This document shows, in pieces, positions 39,256 to 46,493 of a DNA stretch of 46,493 nucleotides (positions are counted from its first letter, which is position 1; each line of letters opens with the position of its first letter). A program made the translations under genes and the position numbers. The stretch is taken from assembly GCA_050480245.1 (NCBI GenBank), contig JBCNEQ010000044.1; one strand, 5' to 3'. This DNA comes from Anoxybacillus sp050480245. GTDB taxonomy: Bacteria; Bacillota; Bacilli; Bacillales; Anoxybacillaceae. The notes beneath the pieces are model-generated. The model searched no databases. It was given only the letters and a program-made list of their open reading frames with translations, and was not told the DNA's origin.

Positions 39256-40332
39256 GTGAAACGAGCGTACAATTTTAATGCAGGGCCTTCTGCTTTGCCG
39301 CTTGCTGTTTTAGAGCGAGCACAAAAAGAATTGCTCAACTTTCAACAAACAGGTATGTCTGTCATGGAGTTAAGCCATCGAAGCAAAGAATATGATGCGG
39401 TGCATGGGCGTGCCGAGATGTTGTTGCGCAAGCTCATGAACATTCCAGACACACATGATGTGCTCTTTTTACAAGGGGGAGCGAGTTTGCAGTTTTCGAT
39501 GGTGCCGATGAATTTATTAAAAGAAGGGGAAGTCGGCAACTACGTTTTAACGGACTCATGGTCGGATAAAGCGATGAAAGAGGCAGAAAAAGTAGGGGCA
39601 ACGCACGTCGCAGCTTCATCGAAAAAGGAGAAATATACATATATTCCGACGAATATCGAATTATCCGAACGCCCTGCTTATTTGCATATTACGTCAAACA
39701 ACACGATTGCAGGGACACAATGGCGCGAATTTCCGAATGTGTCTGTTGATTTAATTGCGGATATGTCGAGCGATATTTTAAGCCGTGACATTGATGTGAA
39801 TCGTTTTGCGCTCATTTACGCTGGTGCGCAAAAAAATTTAGGTCCTTCAGGTGTGACGGTTGTCATCATTCGTAAAGATTTGTTAGCGAAAGGAGACGAC
39901 CATTTGCCGACGATGTTAAACTATCGCACATATAGCGAAAGCCGTTCATTGTACAATACGCCGCCAACGTTTGCGATTTATATGTTATCGCTCGTACTTG
40001 AGTGGGTCGAAGAACAAGGCGGCGTTCAAGCGATCGAAAAGAAAAATGCGGAAAAAGCAGCGATGTTGTATCGTTGTATTGATGAAAGCGACGGTTTTTA
40101 TCAAGGACATGCAAAAAAAGAGAGCCGTTCGCATATGAATGTCACATTTACGTTACCAAATGAAGAACTCACTAAGAAATTTTTAGCAGAAGCAAAAGAA
40201 AAAGGATTGATCGGGTTAGCTGGTCATCGTTCCGTTGGCGGATGTCGCGCATCGATTTATAATGCGGTTGACATGGAGGCGTGCGAAGCGCTAGTACAAT
40301 TTATGGAAACGTTCCGGAAAAATATTTTTTGA
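39256..40332 (+). CDS. serC: Phosphoserine aminotransferase
   Basis: 358 aa, PLP enzyme of serine biosynthesis: converts phosphohydroxypyruvate to phosphoserine using glutamate. PLP lysine 193 in YAGAQKNLGPSG; FNAGPSALP at the N-terminus and GHRSVGGCRASIYNA near the C-terminus are SerC hallmarks. Start GTG 39256 after GAGGGGGAG. Followed by trpP as in B. subtilis. Confidence 0.95.
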   Translation: MKRAYNFNAGPSALPLAVLERAQKELLNFQQTGMSVMELSHRSKEYDAVHGRAEMLLRKLMNIPDTHDVLFLQGGASLQFSMVPMNLLKEGEVGNYVLTDSWSDKAMKEAEKVGATHVAASSKKEKYTYIPTNIELSERPAYLHITSNNTIAGTQWREFPNVSVDLIADMSSDILSRDIDVNRFALIYAGAQKNLGPSGVTVVIIRKDLLAKGDDHLPTMLNYRTYSESRSLYNTPPTFAIYMLSLVLEWVEEQGGVQAIEKKNAEKAAMLYRCIDESDGFYQGHAKKESRSHMNVTFTLPNEELTKKFLAEAKEKGLIGLAGHRSVGGCRASIYNAVDMEACEALVQFMETFRKNIF

Positions 40333-40342
40333 AAATTTTTAT

Positions 40343-40371
40343 TTTACCTTGACACTCTAAAGTGCTATAAT
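40343..40371 (+). promoter_or_regulatory. Promoter of trpP
   Basis: TTTACC (40343-40348), 17-nt spacer, TATAAT (40366-40371) with TGC extension. A perfect TTGACA at 40349 is only 11 nt from this -10 and is unlikely to be used with it. Confidence 0.65.
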
Positions 40372-40394
40372 ATTGTTAAACTTGTTTACAAGCT

Positions 40395-40449
40395 GAGCAG
40401 AGAAAAGAATGAGATGAGGAGAGATGAGAAATGAATACGAGAACATTAG
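40395..40449 (+). promoter_or_regulatory. TRAP-binding (G/U)AG repeats over the trpP start
   Basis: GAG at 40395, 40400, 40411, 40416, 40421, 40426 and 40439, and TAG at 40447, several at the ideal 5-nt spacing. They cover the Shine-Dalgarno (GAGGAGA) and start codon. In B. subtilis the TRAP protein with bound tryptophan blocks translation of trpP (yhaG) in this way, so the same is expected here. Confidence 0.85.
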
Positions 40450-40952
40450 TCTTATTATCGCTTTTTGTTGGGATCGGTGCGGTGTTGCACGCTGTTATTC
40501 CGGGATTTTTCTTCGGGATGAAGCCCGATATGATGTTGACAATGATGTTTTTAGGAATTATGCTCGTCCCGAACAAAACGGCTGTTAGTTTATTAGCCAT
40601 TGCAACGGGCATCATTTCTGGGGTGACGACAAGTTTCCCAGGGGGATTTGTTCCGAACGTTGTTGATAAAGTAGTGACAGCCGCGCTCTTTTTCGGATTG
40701 TTTATGTTGTTTAAGACGAAAGCAACGCCAATGAAAGCCGCATTGCTTACTGCGGTGGGCACATTGATTTCTGGGGCGACATTTTTAGCTGTCGCATTAG
40801 CAGTTGTTGGTTTACCAGGCGGAACAACGTTTAGCGGATTGTTCGTCGCTGTTGTCGTTCCAACGGCGTTTGTCAATACGATTGCGATGACCGTCATTTA
40901 TCCGATCGTGCAGTCGCTCATGAGACGAACATACACCGTTCCACAACAATAA
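40431..40952 (+). CDS. trpP: Tryptophan transporter TrpP
   Basis: 173-aa membrane protein with about five to six segments (TLVLLSLFVGIGAVLHAVIPGFFFG, MMLTMMFLGIMLV, etc.) and the KPDMMLTM and TSFPGGFVPN loops of the TrpP/YhaG family. Imports tryptophan. Start ATG 40431 within a run of TRAP-binding triplets. Between serC and hpr as in B. subtilis. Confidence 0.92.
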   Translation: MNTRTLVLLSLFVGIGAVLHAVIPGFFFGMKPDMMLTMMFLGIMLVPNKTAVSLLAIATGIISGVTTSFPGGFVPNVVDKVVTAALFFGLFMLFKTKATPMKAALLTAVGTLISGATFLAVALAVVGLPGGTTFSGLFVAVVVPTAFVNTIAMTVIYPIVQSLMRRTYTVPQQ

Positions 40953-40957
40953 AAAGA

Positions 40958-40985
40958 ACCCGATCGTTTATGATCGGGTTTTCCT
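40958..40985. terminator. Terminator of trpP
   Basis: AACCCGATC, loop GTTTAT, GATCGGGTT, TTCC. Confidence 0.82.
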
Positions 40986-40995
40986 TATATCGTTC

Positions 40996-41178
40996 TTACT
41001 GCAGGCGAACGAGTAAAAAGGTGATGGCGATAAAAAAAATGGCAAGGCTTCCAAACACACTTATGCGCTGCTTTAACACTTTTTTTGGTGGATACATGCG
41101 CGCTTTATTCAACATAGAAAATGTGGCAATCGTCAAATATAAAAAGATGAGCCCAAGCGTTGCCGTTGCGATCACCAT
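40996..41178 (-). CDS. 60-aa membrane protein, two helices
   Basis: ATG 41178 after AGGAGG on the minus strand. Helix 1 covers about 2-21 (VIATATLGLIFLYLTIATFS) and helix 2 about 40-57 (VFGSLAIFFIAITFLLV), with a basic loop (KARMYPPKKVLKQR) between. Divergent from hpr. Not recognised. Confidence 0.7.
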   Translation of the reverse strand: MVIATATLGLIFLYLTIATFSMLNKARMYPPKKVLKQRISVFGSLAIFFIAITFLLVRLQ

Positions 41179-41312
41179 AGCTGTTCCTCCTAATCTAAAA
41201 AATTTGATATTTAAATTTATTAAAAAATTCTAATATTTAATACTTTATTATTTATTGTTTTACTGGCATAATAAAAGATAAAAAGAAGGAAATATGAAAA
41301 GTGGGTGGAGAG

Positions 41313-41912
41313 ATGAAAAGTACGGAACGACATTATTCTGTTAAAGAGGCGATGTTATTTAGTCAAAGGGTAGCGCAACTAAGCAAAGCGTTATGGAAGT
41401 CAATCGAAAAAGATTGGCAGCAATGGATTAAACCGTTTGATTTAAACATTAACGAACATCATATTTTATGGATTGCATACCATTTGAAAGGGGCTTCCAT
41501 TTCTGAAATTGCGAAGTTTGGAGTGATGCATGTATCGACCGCCTTTAACTTCTCAAAAAAATTAGAAGAGCGTGGGTTGTTGTCATTTTCGAAAAAGGAA
41601 GACGATAAACGAAATACGTATATTGAATTGACAAAAAAAGGGGAAGACATTTTATTGAAATTAATAGAGTCATACGATCCGAAACGGACGTCTGTGCTTC
41701 AAGGGATTCAACCACTTTACGAGCTGTATGGAAAATTTCCAGAAATGTTAGAAATGATGTGTATGACCCGAAATGTGTATGGAGACGATTTTATGGAAAT
41801 TTTTGAACGTTCCTTTGAAAATATTGAACGAGAGTTTGTTGAAGAAAACGGAAAGTTAAAAAAGAAAGATGAGCAACAAACAGAAATCACTTCATTCGTT
41901 GAGCGTATGTAA
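41313..41912 (+). CDS. hpr: Transition-state regulator Hpr (ScoC)
   Basis: 199 aa MarR-family protein with the long N-terminal extension of Hpr/ScoC (SVKEAMLFSQRVAQLSKALWKSIEKDWQQWIKP). The helix-turn-helix lies at SEIAKFGVMHVSTAFNFSKKLEERG and the wing at KKEDDKRNTYIELT. It represses protease and sporulation genes in the transition state. Start ATG 41313 after GGTGGAG. The stop overlaps the convergent yhaI by 21 bp. Confidence 0.93.
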   Translation: MKSTERHYSVKEAMLFSQRVAQLSKALWKSIEKDWQQWIKPFDLNINEHHILWIAYHLKGASISEIAKFGVMHVSTAFNFSKKLEERGLLSFSKKEDDKRNTYIELTKKGEDILLKLIESYDPKRTSVLQGIQPLYELYGKFPEMLEMMCMTRNVYGDDFMEIFERSFENIEREFVEENGKLKKKDEQQTEITSFVERM

Positions 41913-42233
41913 TAGGCGTTGAAACTCTGTCATAAGCGGAACAAATAGCTGTTGCTGTTTTAACGCATCAATCGTTTCAGCAAGTGGAAGGTTCGGATGA
42001 AGCGCACCCGCAAATTCAGTAAAGAGCGTGGTGAAGATAACGAAGCCTTCCTCTTTTTGTTGCTTATATTGCTCGCTTAACTGTTCGCAAAGACGTAATG
42101 TGTCTTCCACTTCTTGTTTCGTTAAACCATAGCGGATGACAAGCGCGTAAAACGGCTTTTTTTCAGGAACAATCATGTCCAACATAAGCGAACAATAATA
42201 TTCGAGTTTTTCAATGCGTTGTTCAATACTCAT
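41892..42233 (-). CDS. yhaI: DUF1878 protein YhaI
   Basis: 113 aa, helical. Begins MSIEQRIEKLEYYCSLMLDMI; contains FYALVIRYGLTKQEVEDTLRLCEQLSEQY; ends near LLHTLNE. Matches YhaI by layout and by location next to hpr. Start ATG 42233 after AAAGGAG. Tail-to-tail overlap with hpr. Function unknown. Confidence 0.82.
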   Translation of the reverse strand: MSIEQRIEKLEYYCSLMLDMIVPEKKPFYALVIRYGLTKQEVEDTLRLCEQLSEQYKQQKEEGFVIFTTLFTEFAGALHPNLPLAETIDALKQQQLFVPLMTEFQRLLHTLNE

Positions 42234-42370
42234 CTTTCGAAACTCCTTTTGTGTACTTGTATGTATTATTTTACAGGAATTGTTGCACAAATGAAATGTC
42301 CATTATTGATTTATCGAAAAAATCGTTGTAAAGTAGGGGAGTAAATACATAAAACAGGAGGGGACTTGGT

Positions 42371-42550
42371 TTGGCGCTTTATTTTATACCCCTTGCGACT
42401 ATCGTATTGTTTCTGGTTAATCAGTTCACGAATTCACTTTGTATTCAAAAAGAAATACCCGAAGAAAAGCAACCAAAAGTATTTCGCACGATTAATGTCC
42501 TTATTACCATTTTACTTATTTCTTCTTATATCGAAGTATTGTTTGCGTAA
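42371..42550 (+). CDS. 59-aa small membrane protein
   Basis: TTG 42371 is seven bases after AGGAGGGG (42356-42363). Two hydrophobic segments (ALYFIPLATIVLFLVNQF and INVLITILLISSYIEVLF) are joined by a charged loop (QKEIPEEKQPKVFRT). The stop lies directly before a terminator. Not recognised. A competing frame from TTG 42366 runs through the terminator and is rejected. Confidence 0.7.
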   Translation: MALYFIPLATIVLFLVNQFTNSLCIQKEIPEEKQPKVFRTINVLITILLISSYIEVLFA

Positions 42551-42551
42551 A

Positions 42552-42580
42552 AAAGCTGACAGTGTCCCTGTCAGCTTTCT
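42552..42580 (+). terminator. Terminator
   Basis: AAAGCTGACAG and CTGTCAGCTTT form a perfect 11-bp stem after the 59-aa gene, followed by CTTTCGG. Confidence 0.82.
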
Positions 42581-42585
42581 TTCGG

Positions 42586-42678
42586 TTAGTATAACCAAGC
42601 AGCTCCAACGATAATTAATAAAATAAACAACACGACGATTAACGCGAATCCGTTTGTATATCCTACGCCAGCACCCAT
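42586..42678 (-). CDS. YjcZ-type sporulation peptide
   Basis: 30 aa: MGAGVGYTNGFALIVV and onward, ending VGAAWLY. The Gly-rich N-terminus plus one membrane helix is typical of the YjcZ family of tiny spore-associated proteins. Ribosome binding site AAAGGAGGTG is nearly perfect (minus strand). Confidence 0.85.
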   Translation of the reverse strand: MGAGVGYTNGFALIVVLFILLIIVGAAWLY

Positions 42679-42796
42679 GGACGACACCTCCTTTCATATA
42701 TGAAGGCGTTGTAACGCTTTGACAATGTATTGTATGTCAAAAGAAGCAAAAAGGTATGGGCGCAATGATACTTTATTTTAGCTTTCGGAAAAAATA

Positions 42797-42805
42797 TGGT
42801 ATAGT
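42797..42805 (+). promoter_or_regulatory. Extended -10 promoter of prsA
   Basis: TGG-TATAGT (42797-42805), about 35 bp before the prsA ribosome binding site. No good -35 seen, as is common for TGn promoters. Confidence 0.5.
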
Positions 42806-42843
42806 ATGTTTTGTGTACATTTATAGATAGGAGTTGTGAGGTA

Positions 42844-43677
42844 ATGAAAAAATGGACAGTTGCTATGTCGGCAGCAGCGATGCTTGCGCTTTCGGCTTGT
42901 AATAACGGATCAGAAGTTGTCGTCGAAACGAAGGAAGGCAACATTACAAAAGAAGAATTGTACAACGAAATGAAAGAGCGGTATGGTAAAGAAGTTTTGC
43001 GCGATCTTGTGCATGAAAAAGTGCTAAGTAAAAAATTTAAAGTAACGGATAAAGAAATCGACCAAGAAATCGAAAATTTGAAAGAGATGTATGGCGTTCA
43101 ATATGACTTAGCGGTGCAACAAAGCGGAGAAGAAGCGATTCGCAAAATGGTGAAACTCGATTTGTTGCGACAAAAAGCAGCGATGGACGACATCAAAGTA
43201 ACGGATGAAGAATTGAAAAAATATTACAATGAATATAAGCCGAAAGTGAGAGCAAGCCATATTTTAGTCGATGACGAAAAAACAGCAAAAGAAATTAAAG
43301 CGAAATTGGAGAAAGGCGAAGACTTTGCGAAATTAGCGAAACAATATTCAAAAGATACAGGGTCGGCACAAAATGGCGGAGATTTAGGTTGGTTTGGACC
43401 TGGAAAAATGGTCGAAGAATTTGAAAAGGCAGCTTATACGTTAAACGTCGGTGAAATTAGCAATCCGGTGAAAACGCAATTTGGTTACCATATCATTAAA
43501 GTGACAGATAAAGAAAAGAAAAAGTCGTTTGATGAAATGAGGGAAGAAATCGAATACGAAGTAAAGAAAAGTAAGCTCGATACATCGAAAGTGCAATCGA
43601 AGTTAGATGAGCTGATGAAAGACGCAAATGTAGACATTAAAGACAAAGCGTTAAAAGATGCGCTAAAGAGCGAATAA
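42844..43677 (+). CDS. prsA: Foldase lipoprotein PrsA
   Basis: 277 aa lipoprotein. Signal peptide MKKWTVAMSAAAMLALSAC with lipobox L-S-A-C and lipidated Cys 19. A parvulin PPIase domain runs from about RASHILVDD to FGYHIIKVTD, framed by charged chaperone helices. It assists folding of exported proteins at the membrane surface. Start ATG 42844 after GGAGTTGTGAGG. Confidence 0.95.
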   Translation: MKKWTVAMSAAAMLALSACNNGSEVVVETKEGNITKEELYNEMKERYGKEVLRDLVHEKVLSKKFKVTDKEIDQEIENLKEMYGVQYDLAVQQSGEEAIRKMVKLDLLRQKAAMDDIKVTDEELKKYYNEYKPKVRASHILVDDEKTAKEIKAKLEKGEDFAKLAKQYSKDTGSAQNGGDLGWFGPGKMVEEFEKAAYTLNVGEISNPVKTQFGYHIIKVTDKEKKKSFDEMREEIEYEVKKSKLDTSKVQSKLDELMKDANVDIKDKALKDALKSE

Positions 43678-43687
43678 ACAGATGTGT

Positions 43688-43723
43688 AAAAAGAAGGTGT
43701 CCGCGTTGGACACCTTCTTTTTT
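43688..43723. terminator. Terminator prsA / hit
   Basis: AAAAAGAAGGTGTCC and GGACACCTTCTTTTTT, a long perfect stem with loop GCGTT; serves both strands. Confidence 0.9.
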
Positions 43724-44141
43724 ATAAGGCTTGTTTAATTTGTGCGGCAATGTCTTTCAGCTCGTCAAACGTATAGTCGCTTTGATGTGATTTCCATACC
43801 GCACCAAATCCATCTCCTTTACCGTAGCGCGGAATGATGTGCATATGATAATGGAACACCGTTTGGCCCGCAAATTCTCCGTTATTGCTTAAAATATTTA
43901 CGCCGACAGGGGAAAATTGCTCGCGAATCGCATTAGCGATCGTAGGAACAACTTCAAATACACGTTGAGCCATTTCTGGCGTTAATTCATAAATATTTTC
44001 TTTATGTACTTTCGGTACGACAAGCGTATGCCCTTTCGTCACTTGACTAATGTCTAAAAAGGCGATGACATGATCATTTTCAAATACTTTTGCCGAAGGA
44101 ATGTCACCGTTTATAATTTTACAAAAAATACAGTCGCTCAT
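43722..44141 (-). CDS. hit: HIT-family protein Hit
   Basis: 139 aa histidine-triad nucleotide-binding protein. CIFCKIINGDIPS at the N-terminus (Zn-type Cys pair) and the catalytic HYHMHIIPR with His 97, 99 and 101. Hydrolyses nucleoside phosphoramidates or similar nucleotides. Start ATG 44141 (second of two ATGs) after AAAGGTGG. Divergent neighbour of ecsA, as in B. subtilis. Confidence 0.93.
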   Translation of the reverse strand: MSDCIFCKIINGDIPSAKVFENDHVIAFLDISQVTKGHTLVVPKVHKENIYELTPEMAQRVFEVVPTIANAIREQFSPVGVNILSNNGEFAGQTVFHYHMHIIPRYGKGDGFGAVWKSHQSDYTFDELKDIAAQIKQAL

Positions 44142-44189
44142 CATAACGCCACCTTTCTTTCCAGTTTGTCTTTATTTTACCACACGATT

Positions 44190-44480
44190 GCTGTTCGGAA
44201 AACGGAAAGAGCAGGATGCGCATCGCATCCTGCCCATTGAAGAGGGAACTTCATGATTACGTGTCTTTTAGAAACACCTCATTTACGAGTAGAATCAGTT
44301 ACGCGTTTGTGAGTACGACGTTGTTCAAGATGACCATCCCTTTTTTAAGGGAGTGCTTTCGTTGTTACAGGCTAGCTTATGTGCGGCCCGTAGACACCTC
44401 ATTTCATCGTGTTCTTGAACTTGCTTTGTTGCTCACTGCGACTTGCTACTTGTTTGTCCCTCTTCGCTACTTATCATAAC
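44190..44480 (-). ncRNA. Candidate structured RNA between hit and ecsA
   Basis: The 400-bp gap has no convincing gene but strong secondary structure on the minus strand. GAAGAGGGA (44465-44457) pairs with TCCCTCTTC (44247-44239), closing about 220 nt. Inside, GTTCAAGA (44420-44413) pairs with TCTTGAAC (44330-44323), and TCCCTT/AAGGGA (44352-44337) is a hairpin. The element ends in GCAGGATGCG-ATG-CGCATCCTGC followed by TCTTTCCGTTTT, a terminator. A TATGAT -10-like box lies at about 44478-44473. The motif ATGAGGTGT occurs twice. Not a tRNA, tmRNA, RNase P, SRP or 6S RNA that I recognise. Confidence 0.55.
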
Positions 44481-44545
44481 CCGTTTTTCTTTTCGTTATT
44501 CATTTGTTAAAATAAAAAATAATGATATAAGAAAGGAAAGCGATG

Positions 44546-45289
44546 ATGGCGTTATTACAAGTTGATCATATATCTGGAGGCTATACGAAACAAGACGTTT
44601 TAGACGACGTATCGTTTACTGTACATGAAGGGGAGATTGTTGCATTAATCGGGCTAAATGGAGCAGGAAAAAGTACGACGATTAAACATATCATCGGGTT
44701 GATGCAACCGCGCAAAGGAACGATTACGATGAAAGGAATGGCGTTTCAACAGAACCCAAAACAATATCGCGCACAATTTACATACATTCCTGAAATGCCC
44801 GCGTTGTACGAAGAATTAACGCTAGAAGAACATTTGCGCCTGACTGCTATGGCGTACGGTGTACGTGATGAGGAATATGAACAACGTGTGCCTAAATTGC
44901 TAAAGGCGTTTCGGCTTGAGAAAAAATTAGGCGCGTTTCCTGCTTTTTTTTCAAAAGGAATGAAACAAAAAGTGATGATTATGTGCGCTTTTTTAGTGGA
45001 CGTTCCGCTTTACATTATTGATGAGCCGTTTGTCGGATTAGATCCGCTCGCCATTCAAGCCTTGCTTCAACTTATTGATGAACGAAAAAAGCAAGGAGCT
45101 GGCATTTTGATGTCGACGCATATTTTAGCGACAGCAGAGCGATACTGCGATTCGTTTGTCATTTTGCATAACGGCCAAGTAAAAGCAAGCGGATCATTAC
45201 CAATGCTTCAAGAGCAATTGCATATGCCTCACGCTACGTTAGATGATATATATATCGAATTAACGAAGGAAGAGTCGAATGATGATTGA
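44546..45289 (+). CDS. ecsA: ABC transporter ATPase EcsA
   Basis: 247 aa. Walker A GLNGAGKST, a signature-like FSKGMKQK (in place of LSGGQ), Walker B LYIIDEPFVGLD, and switch His in STHILATAERYCDSF. With EcsB it forms an ABC transporter involved in protein secretion, competence and intramembrane protease (RasP) function in B. subtilis. The start is ATG 44546 (second of two tandem ATGs) after GAAAGG. Overlaps ecsB. Confidence 0.93.
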   Translation: MALLQVDHISGGYTKQDVLDDVSFTVHEGEIVALIGLNGAGKSTTIKHIIGLMQPRKGTITMKGMAFQQNPKQYRAQFTYIPEMPALYEELTLEEHLRLTAMAYGVRDEEYEQRVPKLLKAFRLEKKLGAFPAFFSKGMKQKVMIMCAFLVDVPLYIIDEPFVGLDPLAIQALLQLIDERKKQGAGILMSTHILATAERYCDSFVILHNGQVKASGSLPMLQEQLHMPHATLDDIYIELTKEESNDD

Positions 45290-46466
45290 TGGGAAACAGT
45301 TGTGGAAAAAGCGGTTTATTGCTTATGTAGCAGAAGTGAGACGATATGGTCGGCATATGTTTAATGATCATTTATTGCTCGTCTTGTTTATCGGGATAGG
45401 GGGAGGGGCTGTTGTTTATAAGCGAGCGGTCGAGGAACTCATATCGTTTCCGTATGCCGTGATTGCTGCGTTTATGTTCGCTTTATTTAGCACACAAAGC
45501 GGGGTGCGCACGTTATTAAAGGAAGCGGATGCGGTGTTTCTTCTTCCGTTAGAGCAACAGCTTCGTCCGTATTTTTGGCGCGCAAGCATATATAGCTTTT
45601 TCGTTCATTTGTATGTTTCCTTCATTGTATTCGTTACGCTTCTTCCTCTCCATTTAAAGTTTTCGGAGCAGTCACCTTTGGTCGTCATGATTGCGATGAT
45701 GGCGTTGAAAGGGTGGAATATGTTCATTCAATGGAATGAAGATGCACGAATAGGGCGCCATCTCTTTCCGTTGTTCGTTCGTTTTTTAATGAACGTGTTG
45801 TTTTTTTATTTTTTGCTTGTGAAGCAATACGGATTTATGGCGATCATTATTTTGCTTATGATTGTCATTGCGTCATATGTAGAGCGTAGAGGAAAAAAAG
45901 TTGGGCTTCAATGGGAGCAGTTGCTTGCTGATGAACGGAGACGGATGCAAACATTTTATCGCTTGGCGCATGCGTTTGTTGATGTGCCTCACATCAAAAA
46001 CACGGTAAAAAAACGAATGTGGCTTCATTTCGTTTTCCATTTGCTTGATCGTTGGCATATGCGACCGTATACGTATTTGTATGTGCGCACATTTTTTCGT
46101 GCGGGCGACTATTTTGGTTTGTTCGTTCGCTTGACGGCAATTGGTGGTGTTTTCATTTTTACGTTGCCTCGCGGTGTGGAGTGGTTTGCGCTTTTATGTT
46201 CGTATGCAACAGCCGTTCAACTGTTCTCGCTTCGTTCGTACCATCGTGGGCACCCGCTTTTATTGCTTTATCCTCTGTCGCCTATAGAAGCGCAACGATC
46301 ATTTATGCGCGTATTGTTTGCTATTGGGATGAGTCAAGCGTCTATCTTCGCTTTGCTTGCATATATGGTTCATGGCGTTTTCACTATGCTATCGACGTTT
46401 TTTATTGTTTTAGTATGTTATATAGCGATGATGCTTTATGTAGGAAAAAAACGAGAAGCGGCTTGA
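45282..46466 (+). CDS. ecsB: ABC transporter membrane subunit EcsB
   Basis: 394 aa membrane protein with about eight or more hydrophobic segments and a basic cytoplasmic loop (ERRGKKVGLQWEQLLADERRRM). Typical EcsB opening (KQLWKKRFIAYVAEVRRYGRHMFNDH). Start at ATG 45279 or 45282 within the 3' end of ecsA, after GAAGGAAGAG. Partner of EcsA. Confidence 0.9.
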   Translation: MIDGKQLWKKRFIAYVAEVRRYGRHMFNDHLLLVLFIGIGGGAVVYKRAVEELISFPYAVIAAFMFALFSTQSGVRTLLKEADAVFLLPLEQQLRPYFWRASIYSFFVHLYVSFIVFVTLLPLHLKFSEQSPLVVMIAMMALKGWNMFIQWNEDARIGRHLFPLFVRFLMNVLFFYFLLVKQYGFMAIIILLMIVIASYVERRGKKVGLQWEQLLADERRRMQTFYRLAHAFVDVPHIKNTVKKRMWLHFVFHLLDRWHMRPYTYLYVRTFFRAGDYFGLFVRLTAIGGVFIFTLPRGVEWFALLCSYATAVQLFSLRSYHRGHPLLLLYPLSPIEAQRSFMRVLFAIGMSQASIFALLAYMVHGVFTMLSTFFIVLVCYIAMMLYVGKKREAA

Positions 46467-46478
46467 ACCGCTTCTTTT
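46455..46478. terminator. Terminator after ecsB
   Basis: GAAGCGG, loop CTTGAA, CCGCTTC, TTTT. On the minus strand a T-run (CGTTTTTTT) also follows, so it may serve a convergent gene beyond the window. Confidence 0.8.
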
Positions 46479-46493
46479 AGTGTGCTCGGCATG

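Noticed and set aside
40349..40371. TTGACA...TATAAT as the trpP promoter
   Set aside because: Spacer is only 11 nt; the same -10 with TTTACC at 17 nt and a TGn extension is a better reading.
40376..40897. 173-aa minus-strand frame antisense to trpP
   Set aside because: Long only because of the codon bias of trpP on the opposite strand; Thr/Asn/Pro-rich with no ribosome binding site.
42366..42614. 82-aa plus-strand frame starting at TTG 42366
   Set aside because: Only two bases from the Shine-Dalgarno, composition is Lys/Phe/Leu noise, and it reads through a strong terminator; the overlapping 59-aa frame from TTG 42371 fits better.
44216..44479. 87-aa plus-strand frame in the hit-ecsA gap
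   Set aside because: No ribosome binding site, Arg/Cys/Ser-rich non-protein-like composition, and the region is explained by secondary structure on the other strand.
46450..46493. Possible 3' end of a minus-strand gene at the right edge (frame ending ...AASRFFPT)
   Set aside because: Only about 18 codons are visible and they coincide with the ecsB terminator stem; cannot be told from chance.

Overview
The window is chromosomal DNA of a moderately thermophilic, spore-forming Bacillaceae, most like Anoxybacillus/Geobacillus. The basis is B. subtilis-like gene neighbourhoods (yhcT-yhcU-yhcV, pgcA, yheB-yheA, yhaX-hemZ, yhaL, serC-trpP-hpr-yhaI-prsA-hit-ecsAB), sporulation genes (spoVR, an alpha/beta SASP, yhaL, a YjcZ-type peptide), strong GGAGG ribosome binding sites with frequent GTG/TTG starts, a TPP riboswitch and a TRAP-type leader. 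hflKC is an extra relative to B. subtilis. The genus is inference.

Layout. (a) 1-1390 is AT-rich accessory debris: an IS66-type transposase tail, an orphan 180-aa protein, a LexA-like helix-turn-helix scrap and an unassigned 40-aa frame. (b) 1290-2640 is a decaying sulfide/persulfide operon behind a strong promoter flanked by CsoR/CstR-like operators. An intact rhodanese is followed by a TusA domain that runs into a wrecked rhodanese/metallo-beta-lactamase gene. (c) 2.8-13.3 kb is housekeeping: yugP, yugS, a pseudouridine synthase, yhcU, a disulfide-bond pair, yhcV, pgcA (5' end tandemly duplicated), an SDR, yhdB, ogt and hflKC. (d) 13.3-21 kb holds spoVR, a MarR/drug-exporter pair with a palindromic operator, a GH13 alpha-glucosidase, a His-rich PepSY membrane protein behind a possible copper box, and an rRNA methyltransferase.

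(e) 21.0-29.3 kb is a thiamine operon under a TPP riboswitch: tenA-ykoE-ykoD-ykoC-tenI-thiO-thiS-thiG-thiF-thiD. It salvages and imports the pyrimidine moiety, makes the thiazole, and phosphorylates HMP. Most junctions overlap or nearly touch, which points to translational coupling. (f) 29.3-34.3 kb has a CNNM/CorC-type membrane protein, an amino-acid-binding-protein fragment, a SASP gene whose 5' leader contains a cloverleaf tRNA-like sequence ending in CCA, msmX and a PucR-type regulator. (g) 34.3-46.5 kb is the yheB to ecsB block, including hemZ, serC, trpP, hpr, prsA, hit and ecsAB, plus a roughly 280-bp structured, apparently non-coding element between hit and ecsA.

Most novel candidates: the tRNA-like leader of the SASP gene, the hit-ecsA structured RNA, and the hairpin lying between the Shine-Dalgarno and start codon of yugS. 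No CRISPR array, rRNA or canonical tRNA was seen. All family calls are from reading translated sequence by eye; no database search was run.
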